A DNA stretch of 64,000 bases, taken from contig NW_023503496.1 of NCBI RefSeq assembly GCF_014529535.1, positions 1-64,000 on the forward strand, read 5' to 3'. Made by a program: the position numbers and the translations under genes. Below the pieces are notes generated by a model. That model made no database searches and was not told the origin of the DNA. It saw nothing but the letters and a program-made list of their open reading frames with translations. This DNA comes from Bradysia coprophila. Taxonomy: Eukaryota; Arthropoda; Insecta; Diptera; Sciaridae. Below are positions 1 to 11,540 of the stretch, one piece after another. Numbering within the stretch: the stretch's first letter is position 1; each line of letters opens with the position of its first letter.

Positions 1-150
1 CGAATCGATTTATTGACTGGCAATACTTGGCGGTTGATTTTTTTTGGCTGGCGATACTTAAAAGTTCCATATTATTAACTGGCGAAAGTTGGAAGTTCAA
101 TTTTATTGACTGATACGTTGCAGTTCAATTTTATTGGCTGTCGATTCATT
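1..150 (+). repeat. Degenerate array of a short TTGGCGATACTTGGCGGTT-type repeat
   Basis: Four or so diverged copies of a unit of about 35-40 bases (gactggc / gatacttggcggtt / attttattg) fill the window start. The same unit builds the large array at 10107-11540, where most copies run in the opposite orientation. The array continues off the left edge. It may be the iterated end of a fold-back-like transposon that encloses the transposase pseudogene; that link is inference. Confidence 0.6.
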
Positions 151-294
151 TGCAGCATTTTTGCCTAAATCTTTTAAAAAATTACCAGAATATTTCTGAT
201 AAATCGCCTGTTGATTATAATTAACGGTCAGAAAATGTAACTCAGTTTTTTTTATTCCAATGAGTGTCAAACCCTAGCATATCATAATAAGTAC

Positions 295-582
295 AAAAAA
301 ATCTTACTGAAATTATCATAGAGTGCCATGAAATCACTCGATTAATCAAATGCACGCAACACATTGCATTTGACAATAAACAAAAGATGTAAAACGGTTG
401 TTAGTTTTAGAGTCCAATCGAATAAATTCATGGCATGTTTTTTTCGGTATATTGAATTGATTCTTGTGTGTGTTTGTGTGGGTTGGTGTTACCATACTGC
501 CTCAGAACGAAAAAATCTTATTGAAATGATCAAAGATTGCCATGAAATCATTCGATTGACAAATGAACACAATACGTTACAT
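295..582 (+). repeat. Diverged direct repeat pair of about 75 bp (295-370 and 510-582)
   Basis: Both copies read aaaaatctta-tgaaat-atca-ag-a-tgccatgaaatca-tcgatt and end near a run resembling acacaat/acattgcat. They are separated by about 140 bases that include a GT-rich stretch. No gene is seen in 150-718. The pair lies just upstream of the transposase pseudogene and could be part of its non-coding flank. Confidence 0.5.
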
Positions 583-718
583 TTTTTTTATTATTTGTAT
601 TTCAACTCTTGCAGGCGCAGGTCGTTTTTGTGCAAGTGTATAAAACTTTATTTTAAATAATAATCTCTTTGACGTTCTATATTTCAAATAATATTCTTTC
701 AAGAAACGGCATTTTTCA

Positions 719-2668
719 ATGCCAATCGTTTGTCTCGGCTGTCAGGACCAAAAACGGTCCAAAGACAGCAAGTTTTACGTTGCGAATTCTTTGTCTTTAG
801 TTGCCGTTAATAACTTAAGACAAAAATTCAATGCTAAAAAACGAAAACTGGACGCAATCACCGTAATACCCGAGTCAAGCAAAATATGTAAATCTTGTTA
901 TGACATGAATCACAATAATGCCGTTGTGTCGGTAGATTTGAACGAGCCTGATTTGACCATCTACAGAAAGGGGTTGCACTCCATACTCAGTGTACTTTTG
1001 GGTGTCGGACTCTGGCAACTTGGTTTCTGTTCCCCGTGCTACACGAATGTTTCTGTTGATGAACTATAAGTTTTTAATTCTAAAGACATCTCAGATGTGT
1101 TCCGATCATATTGGTCTAGAGAATTACTGGCCCTTGGTAAAACAAATTACTCGTGAAGTGGCACCAGAAGAGCAAAAACTGGTCAGCGATCTTATGTTCG
1201 AGTACTACCAAAGTTCACGAAGTGAACTGGTTTTTAATATTGATAATTTGAATTCAATCGACGACGAGGATTTTAAGTCCTGGTTCGGTTTTTATAAAAC
1301 CGAATTTACTACCATTTGTACATATATCAGATCAAGCGAAGCCAAGCATGTGGCCGTACTCTTATGCAAGATGCGCACTTCTTTGTCGAATAAACAGATG
1401 AGTTTTTTGTTCGGATGCTGTGAGCAGACGATTGCAAATCACATGACCAAAGCAAGGAATGACTTGCTAGAAAATCTGGTTCCCCTGTTTCTCAACAATA
1501 ATGATCGCAATATAATTTTAAATCACAACACACCTATAGCAAAATCCCTTTTTGATATGGATGATCAAAATGGAGTTTGTTTATTCGATGCTACATATCG
1601 TTTTGCTCAGAAATCTAAGAATTTTGTCGGACAAAAACAACTCTGGAGTGAACAGAAAAAAATGCCCCTTACAAAGCCAATGGTCGGCTGCGCTCCAGAT
1701 GGTTATGTGTTTTATGTTTTAGGTCCATACGATGCGACCCATAACGATGCCGTAATTTTGAAAGATTGTCTGGTTCGATATGAAGACACGTTAGCAGGTC
1801 TACGAAAAAATGATGTGATTGTTGTTGACAATGGATTTCGTGATGTTCTTGGTGATCTTAGCGAAAGAGGTCTTTTGGCCTACGTTCCTGGAACTGGTCA
1901 ACGAGACACTTTTGAAGCAAATAAAGCACGGTTTGTTACAAAGATTCGTTGGGTTAACGAACAAGTGTTTGGTCGCCTGAAACAAAAATTTAAGCTATTC
2001 GCTATACCAGCTCATAATAGTACTTTATTCCATGACTATGACTCCCTCCGTATTGCCTTTGCGCTTCTAAATCTTTTTCATAAGCCTATCCTCAGCGATA
2101 AAGAACATGAAGATATTGCTATTCTTATGAAATCTCGTTTAAATGTTCCAAACCTCTTAAAGGATGTTGTTGACCATTACAATTTATCCAGAGTAAAGAT
2201 TCCCTATATTGACTTAAATTACACGTCGCTTGATAACAGAGCGAACAATATGTTACTTCGGTTTCCCCAACTTTCAATGGATGATTTTATACAATGTTAG
2301 TCTTGGGCCCTATCAGATTAAAAATGCCATATCGTATTATGCGCAACACCAACAAGAAGATATCTTCCTCGTTCAAAAGTTTGAGCCCAGTCTTCGATAT
2401 CGAATTGCTTCATTGGACTACGCCAAGTTTGATATTAAGATATCAGATCCAGTGCTCAATAAAAGCGTACATGAAATCTCGATTTCGGAGCACAAAACAT
2501 CATCACATTTTTGTACTCTTCGATCAATCAAAGTCTGCAAGAGACTCGATTGTTGAATATTTTTGTACTTGTGAAACAGGATCTCGTACCGTTGGCTGTT
2601 GCAGTCATGTGATGACAATCATATGGTATCTCGGATACGGGCAGTACAATGAAATACCAAGTACCTAA
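719..2668 (+). pseudogene. Decayed DDE transposase with N-terminal Cys zinc motif and C-terminal SWIM zinc finger
   Basis: The reading starts at 719 with CLGCQDQ, followed about 50 residues later by CKSC, a CxxC...CxxC zinc motif. It then shifts frame near 1070-1130 into a long open stretch to 2300. That stretch has a DDE_Tnp_4 (HARBI1/ISL2EU-like) catalytic core: the first Asp in LFDATYRF, the second in VVDNGFRD, and the last acid in WVNEQVFGRLKQKF, which is Glu in this family. A helix-turn-helix-like stretch, NKQMSFLFGCCEQTIANH, lies upstream. Near 2290 it shifts frame again (YNVSLGPYQIKNAISYY), and once more near 2460, ending in a SWIM-type finger, FCTC-x9-CSH (2560-2610). At least three frame changes and no sensible introns between them make it a pseudogene. 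A short deleted copy of the region around 1065-1345 lies at 9530-9640. Superfamily placement is by motif only. Confidence 0.8.
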
Positions 2669-3166
2669 TCCTAATATAACGAATGTGTCGATAACAATTC
2701 CCAAAGTCCGAGTCAATGATGAAGAAAGGCATTGAAGATAGTGACACGGGACGACTAAAAAATAAGTGGTGGATGTGTATGAATGAATCAATGAGTGGAT
2801 GGATATATGAAAGCGTGGATTAGGCAAGCTTTTTTTGGGTAGGGAGGGGCAGTCACCTCGAAAGGGGCTTACGTGGTCCGGAGGGCTAAAATATTGGACA
2901 CGTATTTTTTCTTAGAATTTAAAAAAATATTTTAGGCACCTAGAAAAAGGCATTCATTCATATATACGAACACGTTGGTTAGAGCAGTAAAAAAGATATG
3001 CACAATATATCTGTACTGCTCTAACCAACGTGTTCGTATATATGAATGAATGCCTTTTTCTAGGTGCCTAAAATATTTTTTTAAATTCTAAAAAAAAATA
3101 CGTGTCCAATGTTTTTAGCCCTCCGGACCACGTAAGCCCTTTTCGAGGTGACTGCCCCTCCCTACC

Positions 3167-3636
3167 TGTTGTAATTTCCTCGTGTACTTCGTTGCGTCTA
3201 TTCTCCACCAGAATAGACGATACCAAATGTTGATTTGTTTCTCTGAGCTCAGCCGAGAACTCTTCGTAATTGAAGAACCCGTTCTCCTGAGCTCAGAGAA
3301 CTAGTTAAAACAAGCTCGTTTTGGTTCAACAATAACAAAAAGACTGGTTTTATTCCATTAATTCACCTGCTTTTATACAAGAATTCTTCCCTACTACTTC
3401 CATACATAAATTTCGGTTCATTAACTCTTCGACTAATAATTGTCAAATTGACAATAATAATTCATTTTAAATAATTCAACGCATTTCACTTATCATGCAG
3501 TTATTTTCTTCAATAAGTATACTTCAAACAGAAACGCAACTTATGCATTTTTGTTTCAACTCAAAACATTCTAGATCAATATTTGTATTGGAACAGCGAT
3601 CTTGCCAACCTTCAAATACTCTGTCCAATTCGGACA
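3167..3636 (+). repeat. 5' LTR (470 bp)
   Basis: Starts TGTTG and ends GGACA. It contains two inverted repeats near its start: gtctattct-x-agaatagac at about 3197-3221, and the stronger CTCTGAGCTCAG...CTGAGCTCAGAG at about 3240-3300. It matches 8587-9058 almost base for base. Confidence 0.9.
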
Positions 3637-5904
3637 TTCTCCCCTCTGTCGGCAGACCCTTGTAATGGCTGTCTGGTGTTAATCGGATACGTGTTAGATC
3701 GTTCTCTCCATGTTGCCAATTTCAAATGTTTTTAGATACTCATCAAAAGTGATTCCATTCAGTCTGACGGCTGCAGGCGGGCAAAAACGTAAAAAATTTT
3801 ATCTGGCTGTAGATAAAACATTGAACAATCTGTTCCCATAAAGGTACTAATTTCTTCTCAGGGGTCGACAAAATAAAGAGCTCTTGGGTTAATTTCACAA
3901 CTGCTGACTGCAGATAGTTCATTGTTAGGTTCTTTGATCTAATTACCTTTGCTTGCTAAGGCTTCAAATTTAACTGGCCGTTAATTAGAATTCAGGCTCT
4001 TTACTTGGTCAATGCTCAGAGTTTACTGGCATGATTCAGTGCTGCGTAATATTCAACATATATATATCAATTCTTCATGTCGTGGTCTTACATATGCACG
4101 ATGCTCTTTCTTCATTGTTGAGTATCGTGCATCTTGCCACCTGATCTTCAAAAGGTATTTTCAGTAGTCGTTTTTAGATCTAATGCATTGTACCCGAATT
4201 CATTCAATCAAGTGTACTAGATTAATTCAATTCATCAATTCAGTTCTTAGTTCAATTCAAAATTTGTTATTTTCCGTTATGACATATTTTCAAACATCAT
4301 ATTCAAAGAAAGTTGTATTTACCCGAAATTGCATCTCTCTTTAATCATTAACAGACACATGTGTATTTACAACATAAACTTGCTTCCAATGTATCATGCG
4401 CATAGTTCAAAAAATTCTTCTAAAGTGTCGAATTTCACTCATTATTAGGGAGACGCCCTGGTATAACAACAACACAGTTAATTATTTCAAAGAGGATCGT
4501 TCGATTAAAGGATTGCTCAATATTTACTAGAATTGATCAAAGATTCAAATTAATTGTTTGTTTCATTTCTGACGTATCCAATTACGTCGTTTAATATCAA
4601 CTGGCCAGTCAGGCATTACATTTGAACAGAGATTGTGACTTCCCAGAACGTTTTCAATAATTTTCAAATCTGTGTGCCTTTAAATCACACATCAATCTCT
4701 GTTCATTTGATTCTACCGTTTATGGGTCTCATGCATGCATGATGATTTTACATTTAGCGTGCATTCTATCAACAGAAATTTTATTCGGTTCTTTTTGTAT
4801 TGATAAGCTTGATAACATTTTTCTTCCTTGTGTCCTTAACAAATGTGTACTCTTCCTCACAAGATTGGCATTTTCCTGCCCCTCAATTTTTACTTGATCA
4901 GTTTATGGCCGAATGATGGACCTTTTCAAATCTTCGTTTAATTTATTCATCAATATTGTTTAATTTTCAAGAATTTTATGATCAAACTTATCAAACATCG
5001 CTAATTTCTTTTCTAGTTCTTTTCACCCAATCAAGTTATTGCTTTTTGAATGATATAAAATTCACCAACATTAATTCGCTCAAAATTCTTTTCATTTTTT
5101 GTTGCTATTGTTTAGGTATTCGATCATAGATTGTGATTGATTGCAGATGAACTCGTAATCATGAATTTAATTACAGAATATCTTCCCTTCATTAGGTATT
5201 GAAACTTGCACTCAGTTCAAATTTAAATCACAATCTTTGATCTTGCCCATCTTTCGATTTCAATCTCAGGCAGGCGATTCATCAATTTTTTCAAATTTCG
5301 ATGTTAGGTTTTTCGTGGTTCCCCATACTTAGGTAGTGTTGATTCAATTTCAACATACTGTAAAGAAAGAATTAAAGTCATTGTTCAAATTTAACAACTT
5401 ATCCTTTTTTCCCAAAATTGGTTCAACGTTCATAGTTTTGTGTTCCATCAGTTTGTGTGGCTGCCGACGAATTGCTATTTCCAGGTTTTCGTTTCTCAGT
5501 TGTCGGCGTCAAATAACATTTACCTGCCATTCAAGAATTAGTTGGTCCAGTATTTGTTTGCCTTTTGCGTTCGTCATTCATTCAGTCGTGTCATATGTCA
5601 CAATAATTTCGATAACCTTGGGTTGTTCATCTTGTAGTTTCAATAAGATTCCATTGTTCTGGAAGTTTCTGATTTGTTGACTCGGTCCCGTCCATTGTTG
5701 GAGGTTCGCTTGTTGTTCGGTTGTTGATTTTTATATTCATCTGCTTGTACTTTCTTCGGTCTCGCGTGGTTTCAGCCTGTTTGTTCATAGACAGGATTTT
5801 TGTTCCAAACAGTTCAATGTTGTTTCTTCAACTGCCAGCTGACGATATGTCTTCAGTATTTTCGTTCTGCTACAGGATATTGCATTCGAAATGCATTTCT
5901 ATCT

Positions 5905-6090
5905 CCTGCCACTTTCTGTACAGTAGATTTGTTAATAAGGCCGCTCTTGTCACTTTCAAGTGTGACCGCCATTACAGTATCGATTCATTTATTGACCTGC
6001 CACTTTCTGGACGGTGTGAGTTTGTTGATAAGGCCGCTTTTGTCACTTTCAAGTGTGACCGCCATTCCATTATCGATTTATTCTTTGATT
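5905..6090 (+). repeat. Tandem duplication of about 92 bp inside the LTR element
   Basis: Two copies share ctgccactttctg-ac-gt, aaggccgct-ttgtcactttcaagtgtgaccgccatt and tatcgatt. They lie in the non-coding interior of the LTR element. No function can be read. Confidence 0.7.
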
Positions 6091-6744
6091 CAAATAGTCT
6101 CGCTGGTCATAACGTTACTATATATCATGGTGCGACAAGCATTTTTGTTAGCGCAACCTCGCATATTTTCATTTAAGTTCATTTGTTTTCGAGTCAATGG
6201 TTTCAGATATCACAATATTTTCAACACTCATGTTTTTTTTGTATATTTGGTTAATTCGTTTTCAAGTTCAGTTGTTTCACAGGTTGTAGTTACGACTTTT
6301 TTCATTAGTTTTCAGTTTTAAATGTCTCAAGTGTCTCACCATGTTCCGTTGACCCATATTATTCAATATCTCAAGCTCGACAGTTTCAGGTATCCAACTG
6401 TTCAATGTTGTTGACCCAGATATTAGTACAATGAATGTTATCCATATGCAGACCTTTACTGGTATTCAGTCAACTTCAAATTCTTTTAAACTCTTCCGAA
6501 TTGATAAGACTCATGAACAACCAACGATCAGACAGATTGCGTCCAAAATGCCTAAGCTGTCTTTACTTCATCCTGCGTCCAAGATGATGTAAAGTTTGAT
6601 TATTTACTGAGTCAAACCTATTCTTCCAATTTTAAAAGATTTATTCATCAATTGAATACGTTCTTCGTTCAATCTTTTCACGATTCTTAATGTATTTTTC
6701 CATTTTTCATTTCACACACATTCTCGTGTTATTTACTTGTTTTC

Positions 6745-7120
6745 CTTACAGGATTTGATACTTTAAGTGCCTGCTATCCACAGGATTTTTCCATTTCCAT
6801 CAATTTGTGTACTTTTGACACTTTGAGTGCCTGCTATCTGCAGGACTTTTTCCATTTCCATCAATTTGTATACTTTTGACACTTTGAGTGCCTGCTATCT
6901 GCAGGACTTTTTCCATTTTCATCAATTTGTGTACTTTTGACACTTTGAGTGCCGGCTATCTGCAGGACTTTTTCCATTTTCATCAATTTGTGTACTTTTG
7001 ACACTTTGAGTGCCTGCTATCTGCAGGACTTTTTCCATTTTCATCAATTTGTGTACTTTTGACACTTGTGTGCCTGCTATCTACAGGACTTTTTCCATTT
7101 TCATCAATTTGTTGTGTAAT
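6745..7120 (+). repeat. 61-bp tandem repeat array, about six copies
   Basis: Successive copies of gtgcctgctatctgcagga followed by ctttttccattttcatcaa are spaced 60-61 bases apart (6770, 6830, 6891, 6952, 7013, 7075). Each unit holds a small hairpin, cctgctatctgcagg. Related but irregular units with ctg-catttacagga continue through 7140-7460. Confidence 0.85.
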
Positions 7121-8214
7121 AAATTACCATTCGATGCTTCGAACCTGTCATTTACAGGAATTTGTTGCTAGGTGTCGCGTGTTGATTTTAACATCCTCGA
7201 CGATTCGTACCTGCTGCTTACAGGAATTTTGTTTCCAAGTGTCGCGTGTTGATTTTAACATCCTCGACGATTCGCTCCTTCTGTTTACAGGAATTTCGTT
7301 TCAAGTTGTATCTACCATTTACAGGATTCGTGTTTCCAGTTGTGTTTCCAGGATTTTTTATTCAAGTTGTATCTGTCATTTACAGGAGTTGTTTCAATTT
7401 GTTGTGTGAATTGACCACATCCATCCGATGTTTCGTACCTGCCATTTACAGGAATTGTTTCAAGTTGCTTTTCGATTCAATTTGGTTTCAGTAGTTTTTC
7501 AAAATAGTGTCCATACCAATCTTCCCGGCTGTAGAAAGATTGCATATAAACAACTGTAATAATGCGGTGTGCTTGTGTGGTTTAATAATATTATTAACCC
7601 ATTTCACTATTATGCGTTGCGTTGATTTAATTTTGTTTTTTCTGGTTCGTAATCACTTTTCATGTTGAGGTTCGTTCAACCTATTCGTTAATTCACTCTT
7701 GTAGTATTTATGTTATTTTCTTTTGTTGACCTTGCAACTTTATTATTTTCATTATCATTTTTGATATTTTGTTGCCTTCACAAATTGTTGTTGGCAAGTT
7801 GTAGCATATGGATTTGTTAACACTCATTCGATGCCGTTTCACAGGAATTTGTTTCATATTTAACAGTCATCTTTCACAAAATTTCTCATTTGAAAGTGTC
7901 TTTCAACCTTATTTTAATGTTTTTGCCCGCACAGTCAATTAGTCACAAGTATTCCGGTTTGATTAATTATTTCATTCAATTTGATTCCGAAGTAATGTTC
8001 ACCCTTGTTTTCAATCAAGTTCTCCAAGTTATTTCGCGAATTTATGAGAATCCGGAATTCGGTTATAATTTAATTTCTGCTCATGTTTAATACGAACTGT
8101 AATTCGTTGATGTTAATATTCACTTTTCATTAAATTGTTTTAACCGTGCGGGCAGTGTTGAATTTTTTACCCATTATAGACATATTGTAGATTTTTCTGC
8201 TACACAATCGTGAT

Positions 8215-8440
8215 TTATCCCGACCATCCGTCAAGACGTCATTTGTAGGATAACTGCTACACCAGTGTGATTGGTCCCGACCATCCGCCAAGACGTCGTT
8301 TGTAGAATAACTGCTACACCAGTGTGATTTGCCTTGACCATCCGCCAAGACGTCATTTGTAGGATCACTGCTACACCAGTGTGATTTGTCCTGACCATCC
8401 GCCAAGACGTCATTTGTAGGATAACTGCTACACCAGTATT
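8215..8440. repeat. 57-bp tandem repeat array, four copies
   Basis: The core ccgaccatccgccaagacgt recurs with GACGTC at 8235, 8292, 8349 and 8406, exactly 57 bases apart. Because 57 is a multiple of three, the minus strand is open and would give a repetitive peptide. I read it as non-coding repeat near the 3' end of the LTR element. Confidence 0.85.
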
Positions 8441-8586
8441 TATCTCGATTTCTTTTGACTGCCAACAGTCAACTTGGCCTCTCCAAATGGTACGAGGACT
8501 ATTTTTCTTTCTTGATTCTCACCGCACCCCGAGTGTTTTTTTTTACTTTCCGTACACCCGGAGTTTTAACTTTGCTCGAAGGACCA

Positions 8587-9058
8587 TGTTGTAATTTCCT
8601 CGTGTACTTCGTTGCGTCTATTCTCCACCCAGAATAGACGATACCAAATGTTGATTTGTTTCTCTGAGCTCAGCCGAGAACTCTTCGTAATTGAAGAACC
8701 CGTTCTCCTGAGCTCAGAGAACTAGTTAAAACAAGCTCGTTTTGGTTCAACAATAACAAAAAGACTGGTTTTATTCCATTAATTCACCTGCTTTTATACA
8801 AGAATTCTTCCCTACTACTTCCATACATAAATTTCGGTTCATTAACTCTTCGACTAATAATTGTCAAATTGACAATAATAATTCATTTTAAATAATTCAA
8901 CGCATTTCACTTATCATGCAGTTATTTTCTTCAATAAGTATACTTTCAAACAGAAACGCAACTTATGCATTTTTGTTTCAACTCAAAACATTCTAGATCA
9001 ATATTTGTATTGGAACAGCGATCTTGCCAACCTTCAAATACTCTGTCCAATTCGGACA
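8587..9058 (+). repeat. 3' LTR (472 bp)
   Basis: Near-identical copy of 3167-3636. It differs by one extra C in the first hairpin (ccaccc versus ccacc) and one extra T near position 8945. It is followed by the target duplication CTACC. Confidence 0.9.
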
Positions 9059-9104
9059 CTACCACAAAAAAAGCTTGCCTAGCGTGGATTGTGTGTGTTT
9101 GAAT

Positions 9105-9205
9105 TTATGAGTTGATGTATTGATGTATGGAGTGTATGAATGAAATGTGTGAGAGTGTGTGAGTGTGTGTGTGTGAGTCAGTGTGTGAGTGCGTGTGTGA
9201 GTGTA
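9105..9205. repeat. GT-rich simple sequence
   Basis: Imperfect gtgtgtgag/gtgagtgtgtg stretch directly after the fold-back element. No gene is seen from here to 9260. Confidence 0.6.
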
Positions 9206-9265
9206 TGTTAAAACTAATGAAGTAAAAGACCCTTTCAATTAAAAGGTTAACTTTGATGTCGAAAC

Positions 9266-9410
9266 TTAAGTATGGTTTCCACTGAACAAAAAGTACCCCG
9301 TGTGAGAGCCGTGAGAGAGTAAGCTGTCAAGTAAACAAAGCAAAAATAGAAAAAATTCAATTTTGTCTCTCACAAGGAGTACTTATTTGGTAAGTGGAAA
9401 TCAGGCCTTA
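9266..9410. mobile_element. Short inverted-repeat element (TTAAGTATGGTTTCCACT ends)
   Basis: The left end taagtatggtttccact-aac and the right end gt-aagtggaaatcaggcctta are imperfect inverted repeats. Similar ends (taagtatagtttccactt) bound the larger nested element at 53323-54475, so the two may belong to one family. Confidence 0.5.
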
Positions 9411-9524
9411 CTCTCAACGGATATATTGAAAAATTGTTTGAAGATTATTGTTCTGCCAAGTCGGATTACATTATTCCCACTCGGAAAAACCACAAACCAG
9501 AGTGTATATATAGTATGTTCTATA

Positions 9525-9790
9525 GTTTATTAACTTTTTTTGGTTTCAAAGGCATTTCAGATGTGTTCCGTTCATATTGGTGAAAGATTATCGATTTACT
9601 ACCATATGTACATATATCAAATCTAGCGAAGAATTTTATAGAACCATGTATGCAAGATGGCATATGAAATAAACGCCCGAGCATATTAACCATTTTTATA
9701 ATGCATTCGTGTTTCAACATTTCATATTCTAAATTCATGTTTACAACAACTGGTTCTACTGAAATCTAGTTGTTCGAACATTTATAAATC
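9525..9790 (+). pseudogene. Internally deleted relic of the SWIM/DDE transposase
   Basis: Positions 9535-9580 (tttcaaaggcatttcagatgtgttccgttcatattgg) match 1080-1115 of the transposase pseudogene. Positions 9593-9630 (tttactaccatatgtacatatatca-atc) match 1305-1335. The intervening 190 bases are missing, so this is a deletion derivative. In the aligned frame it reads SDVFRSYW, which shows that the parental frame at 1090-1115 is the one that starts at 719. A fragment of the second block recurs at 9968-9997. Confidence 0.6.
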
Positions 9791-10106
9791 AGATGTCTTT
9801 TGCTTTGCGTTATTATTGACGAGTGTGGGAAGAGTAGATTTCGTATTTTAAAAAATCGCAAAGAATTCAGAAATATATTCTAGGACATACAATTTATACG
9901 CAAAAAAAACATATATCGTTCTGCGACCTATTTTTAAGCTTAAAGTTCTAAATACATGTTTGCAATGTACTACCATATGTACATATATCAAATCTAGTTA
10001 AGCACATTCTACGACCTAATGATACTGTTTTCGATAGCTTTGTGAGCCATAGGTTAACGGTGTCCCACCGGTTGGGTGGGTCATATCCCTTGACTGTCTA
10101 ATTTTT

Positions 10107-11540
10107 GTGTTCTTTATTCGCTGTTTGACCAACATAATGTTGGCAGTTCGATTTTCTTGGTTGGCGATACTTGGCGGTTCGACTTTATTGAATTGCGATG
10201 CTTGGCGAATCGAATTTTTTGACAGGCACTACTTTCCAGTTCTATTTTATTGGCTGGCGATACTTGGCGGTTACATTTTATTAGCTGGCGACAGTTGACA
10301 GCTCGATTTTGTTGACTGACGAAACGTGATAGTTCGATTTTATTCACTGTCGACACTTGCCAAGTATCGCCAGCCAATAAAATCGAATCGTCAAGTATCG
10401 CCAGCAAATAAAATCAAACTGGCAAGTATTGTTAGTCAATAAAATCGATTCGTCAGTCTACAAAATACTTCGTAGTTTGATTTTCTTGACTGGCTACACT
10501 TTAACAGTTCCATTTTATCAGCTAGCATCATTTGGCTAACTGTCGCTAGCCAATTAAAATGGAACTGTTAAGTATCGCCAGGCAATAAAGTCCAACCGCC
10601 AAGTATCACCAGCCATTAAAATCCAATCGACAAGTATCGCCAGTCAATAAAATCGAACTGCCAACTGTCGCTAGACAATTAAAATGGAACTGTTAAGTAT
10701 CGCCAGGCAATAAAGTCCAACCGCCAAGTATCACCAGTCAATAAAATCGAACTGCCAACTGTCGCCAGTTAATAAAATGAAATTATTAAGTATCGCCAGC
10801 CAAGAAAATCAAATTGCGAAGTATTTTGTAGACAGTCGATTCGATTTTATTTTATGTGATGATGGGCGAATCAATTTTCTTGGCTGGCGATACTTGGCAA
10901 GTGTCAACAGTGAATGAATAAAATCGAACTGCCAACTGTCGCTAGCCAATTAAAATGGAACTGTTAAGTATCGCCAGCCAATAAAATCCAACCGTCAAGT
11001 ATCGCCAGCCATTAAAATCCAATCGACAAGTATCGCCAGTCAATAAAATCGAACTGCCAACTGTCGCTAGACAATTAAAATGAAACTGTTAAGTATCGCC
11101 AGCCAATAAAATTCAACAGGCAAGTATCGCCAGCCAATAAAATACAATCGCCAGTCAATAAAATCGAACTGCCAACTGTCGCCAGTTAATAAAATGGAAT
11201 TATTAAGTATCGCCAGCCAAGATAATCAAACTGAGAAGTATTTTGTAGACTGGCGACTCGATTTTATTGGCTGTCGATGTTTGGCGAATCGATTTTCTCG
11301 GCTGGCGATACTTCGCAAGTGTCGACAGTGAATGAAATCCATTTGCCAAGTAATAAAATTGAACTGTCACATATCTCCAGTCAACAAAATCAAACAAGTA
11401 TGGCCAGTCAATAAAATCGAACTGCCAACTGTCGCTAGTTAATAAAATGGAACTATTAAGTATCGCCAGCCAATAAAATCCAACCGCCAAGTATCGCCAG
11501 CCAAGAAAATCAAACCATCAATAAAATCGAACCTCGAACA
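10107..11540. repeat. Large array of 30-40 bp repeats in both orientations
   Basis: Dozens of degenerate copies of caagtatcgccagccaataaaatcgaac-g occur here. Copies at 10135-10340, 10480-10540, 10840-10910 and 11230-11310 read in the forward orientation (ttggcgatacttggcggtt). The others read as its reverse complement. Longer blocks of about 180-360 bp are themselves duplicated, for example the block starting aactgccaactgtcgctag. The array can form many alternative hairpins. Similar units begin the window at 1-150. Confidence 0.8.

Larger units (their letters stand above)
3162..9063 (+). mobile_element. Recent LTR retrotransposon lacking gag-pol (LARD-type), with CTACC target duplication
   Basis: Two LTRs of 470 and 472 bp flank about 4.95 kb of internal sequence. 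The element begins TGTTGTAATTTCC and ends CAATTCGGACA, so TG...CA ends are present. CTACC occurs directly before (3162-3166) and directly after (9059-9063), a 5-bp target duplication. The LTRs differ by two single-base indels that I could find, so the insertion is young. The interior has no long ORF and no recognisable gag, protease, reverse transcriptase or integrase. It consists of AT-rich sequence plus tandem repeats. No clear tRNA primer-binding site follows the first LTR and the polypurine tract is weak. The TGTTG start and 5-bp duplication resemble BEL/Pao elements, but without coding sequence the superfamily is a guess. Confidence 0.85.
2822..9080. mobile_element. Fold-back/Mutator-like MITE of about 362 bp, interrupted by an LTR retrotransposon
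   Basis: The two arms are nearly perfect inverted repeats of about 160 bp each, from AGGCAAGCTTTTTTTG at 2822 to the mirrored stretch ending at 3166. The last 17 bases of the right arm (acaaaaaaagcttgcct) are displaced to 9064-9080 because an LTR element inserted between 3166 and 9064. The direct repeat AGCGTGGATT flanks the whole structure at 2812-2821 and 9081-9090, a 9-10 bp target duplication. Long inverted arms with a 9-10 bp duplication are typical of Mutator-like elements. No coding capacity is present. The arms pair around a short loop near 2990-3010. Confidence 0.85.

Noticed and set aside
5336..7494. Several 80-170 codon ORFs inside the LTR element
   Set aside because: They are rich in Phe, Cys and Ser from AT-rich repeat sequence and show no gag, protease, reverse transcriptase or integrase motif.
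8130..8465. 111-codon minus-strand ORF with repeated DVLADG units
   Set aside because: It is the translation of a 57-bp tandem repeat whose length is a multiple of three; no start context and no known domain.
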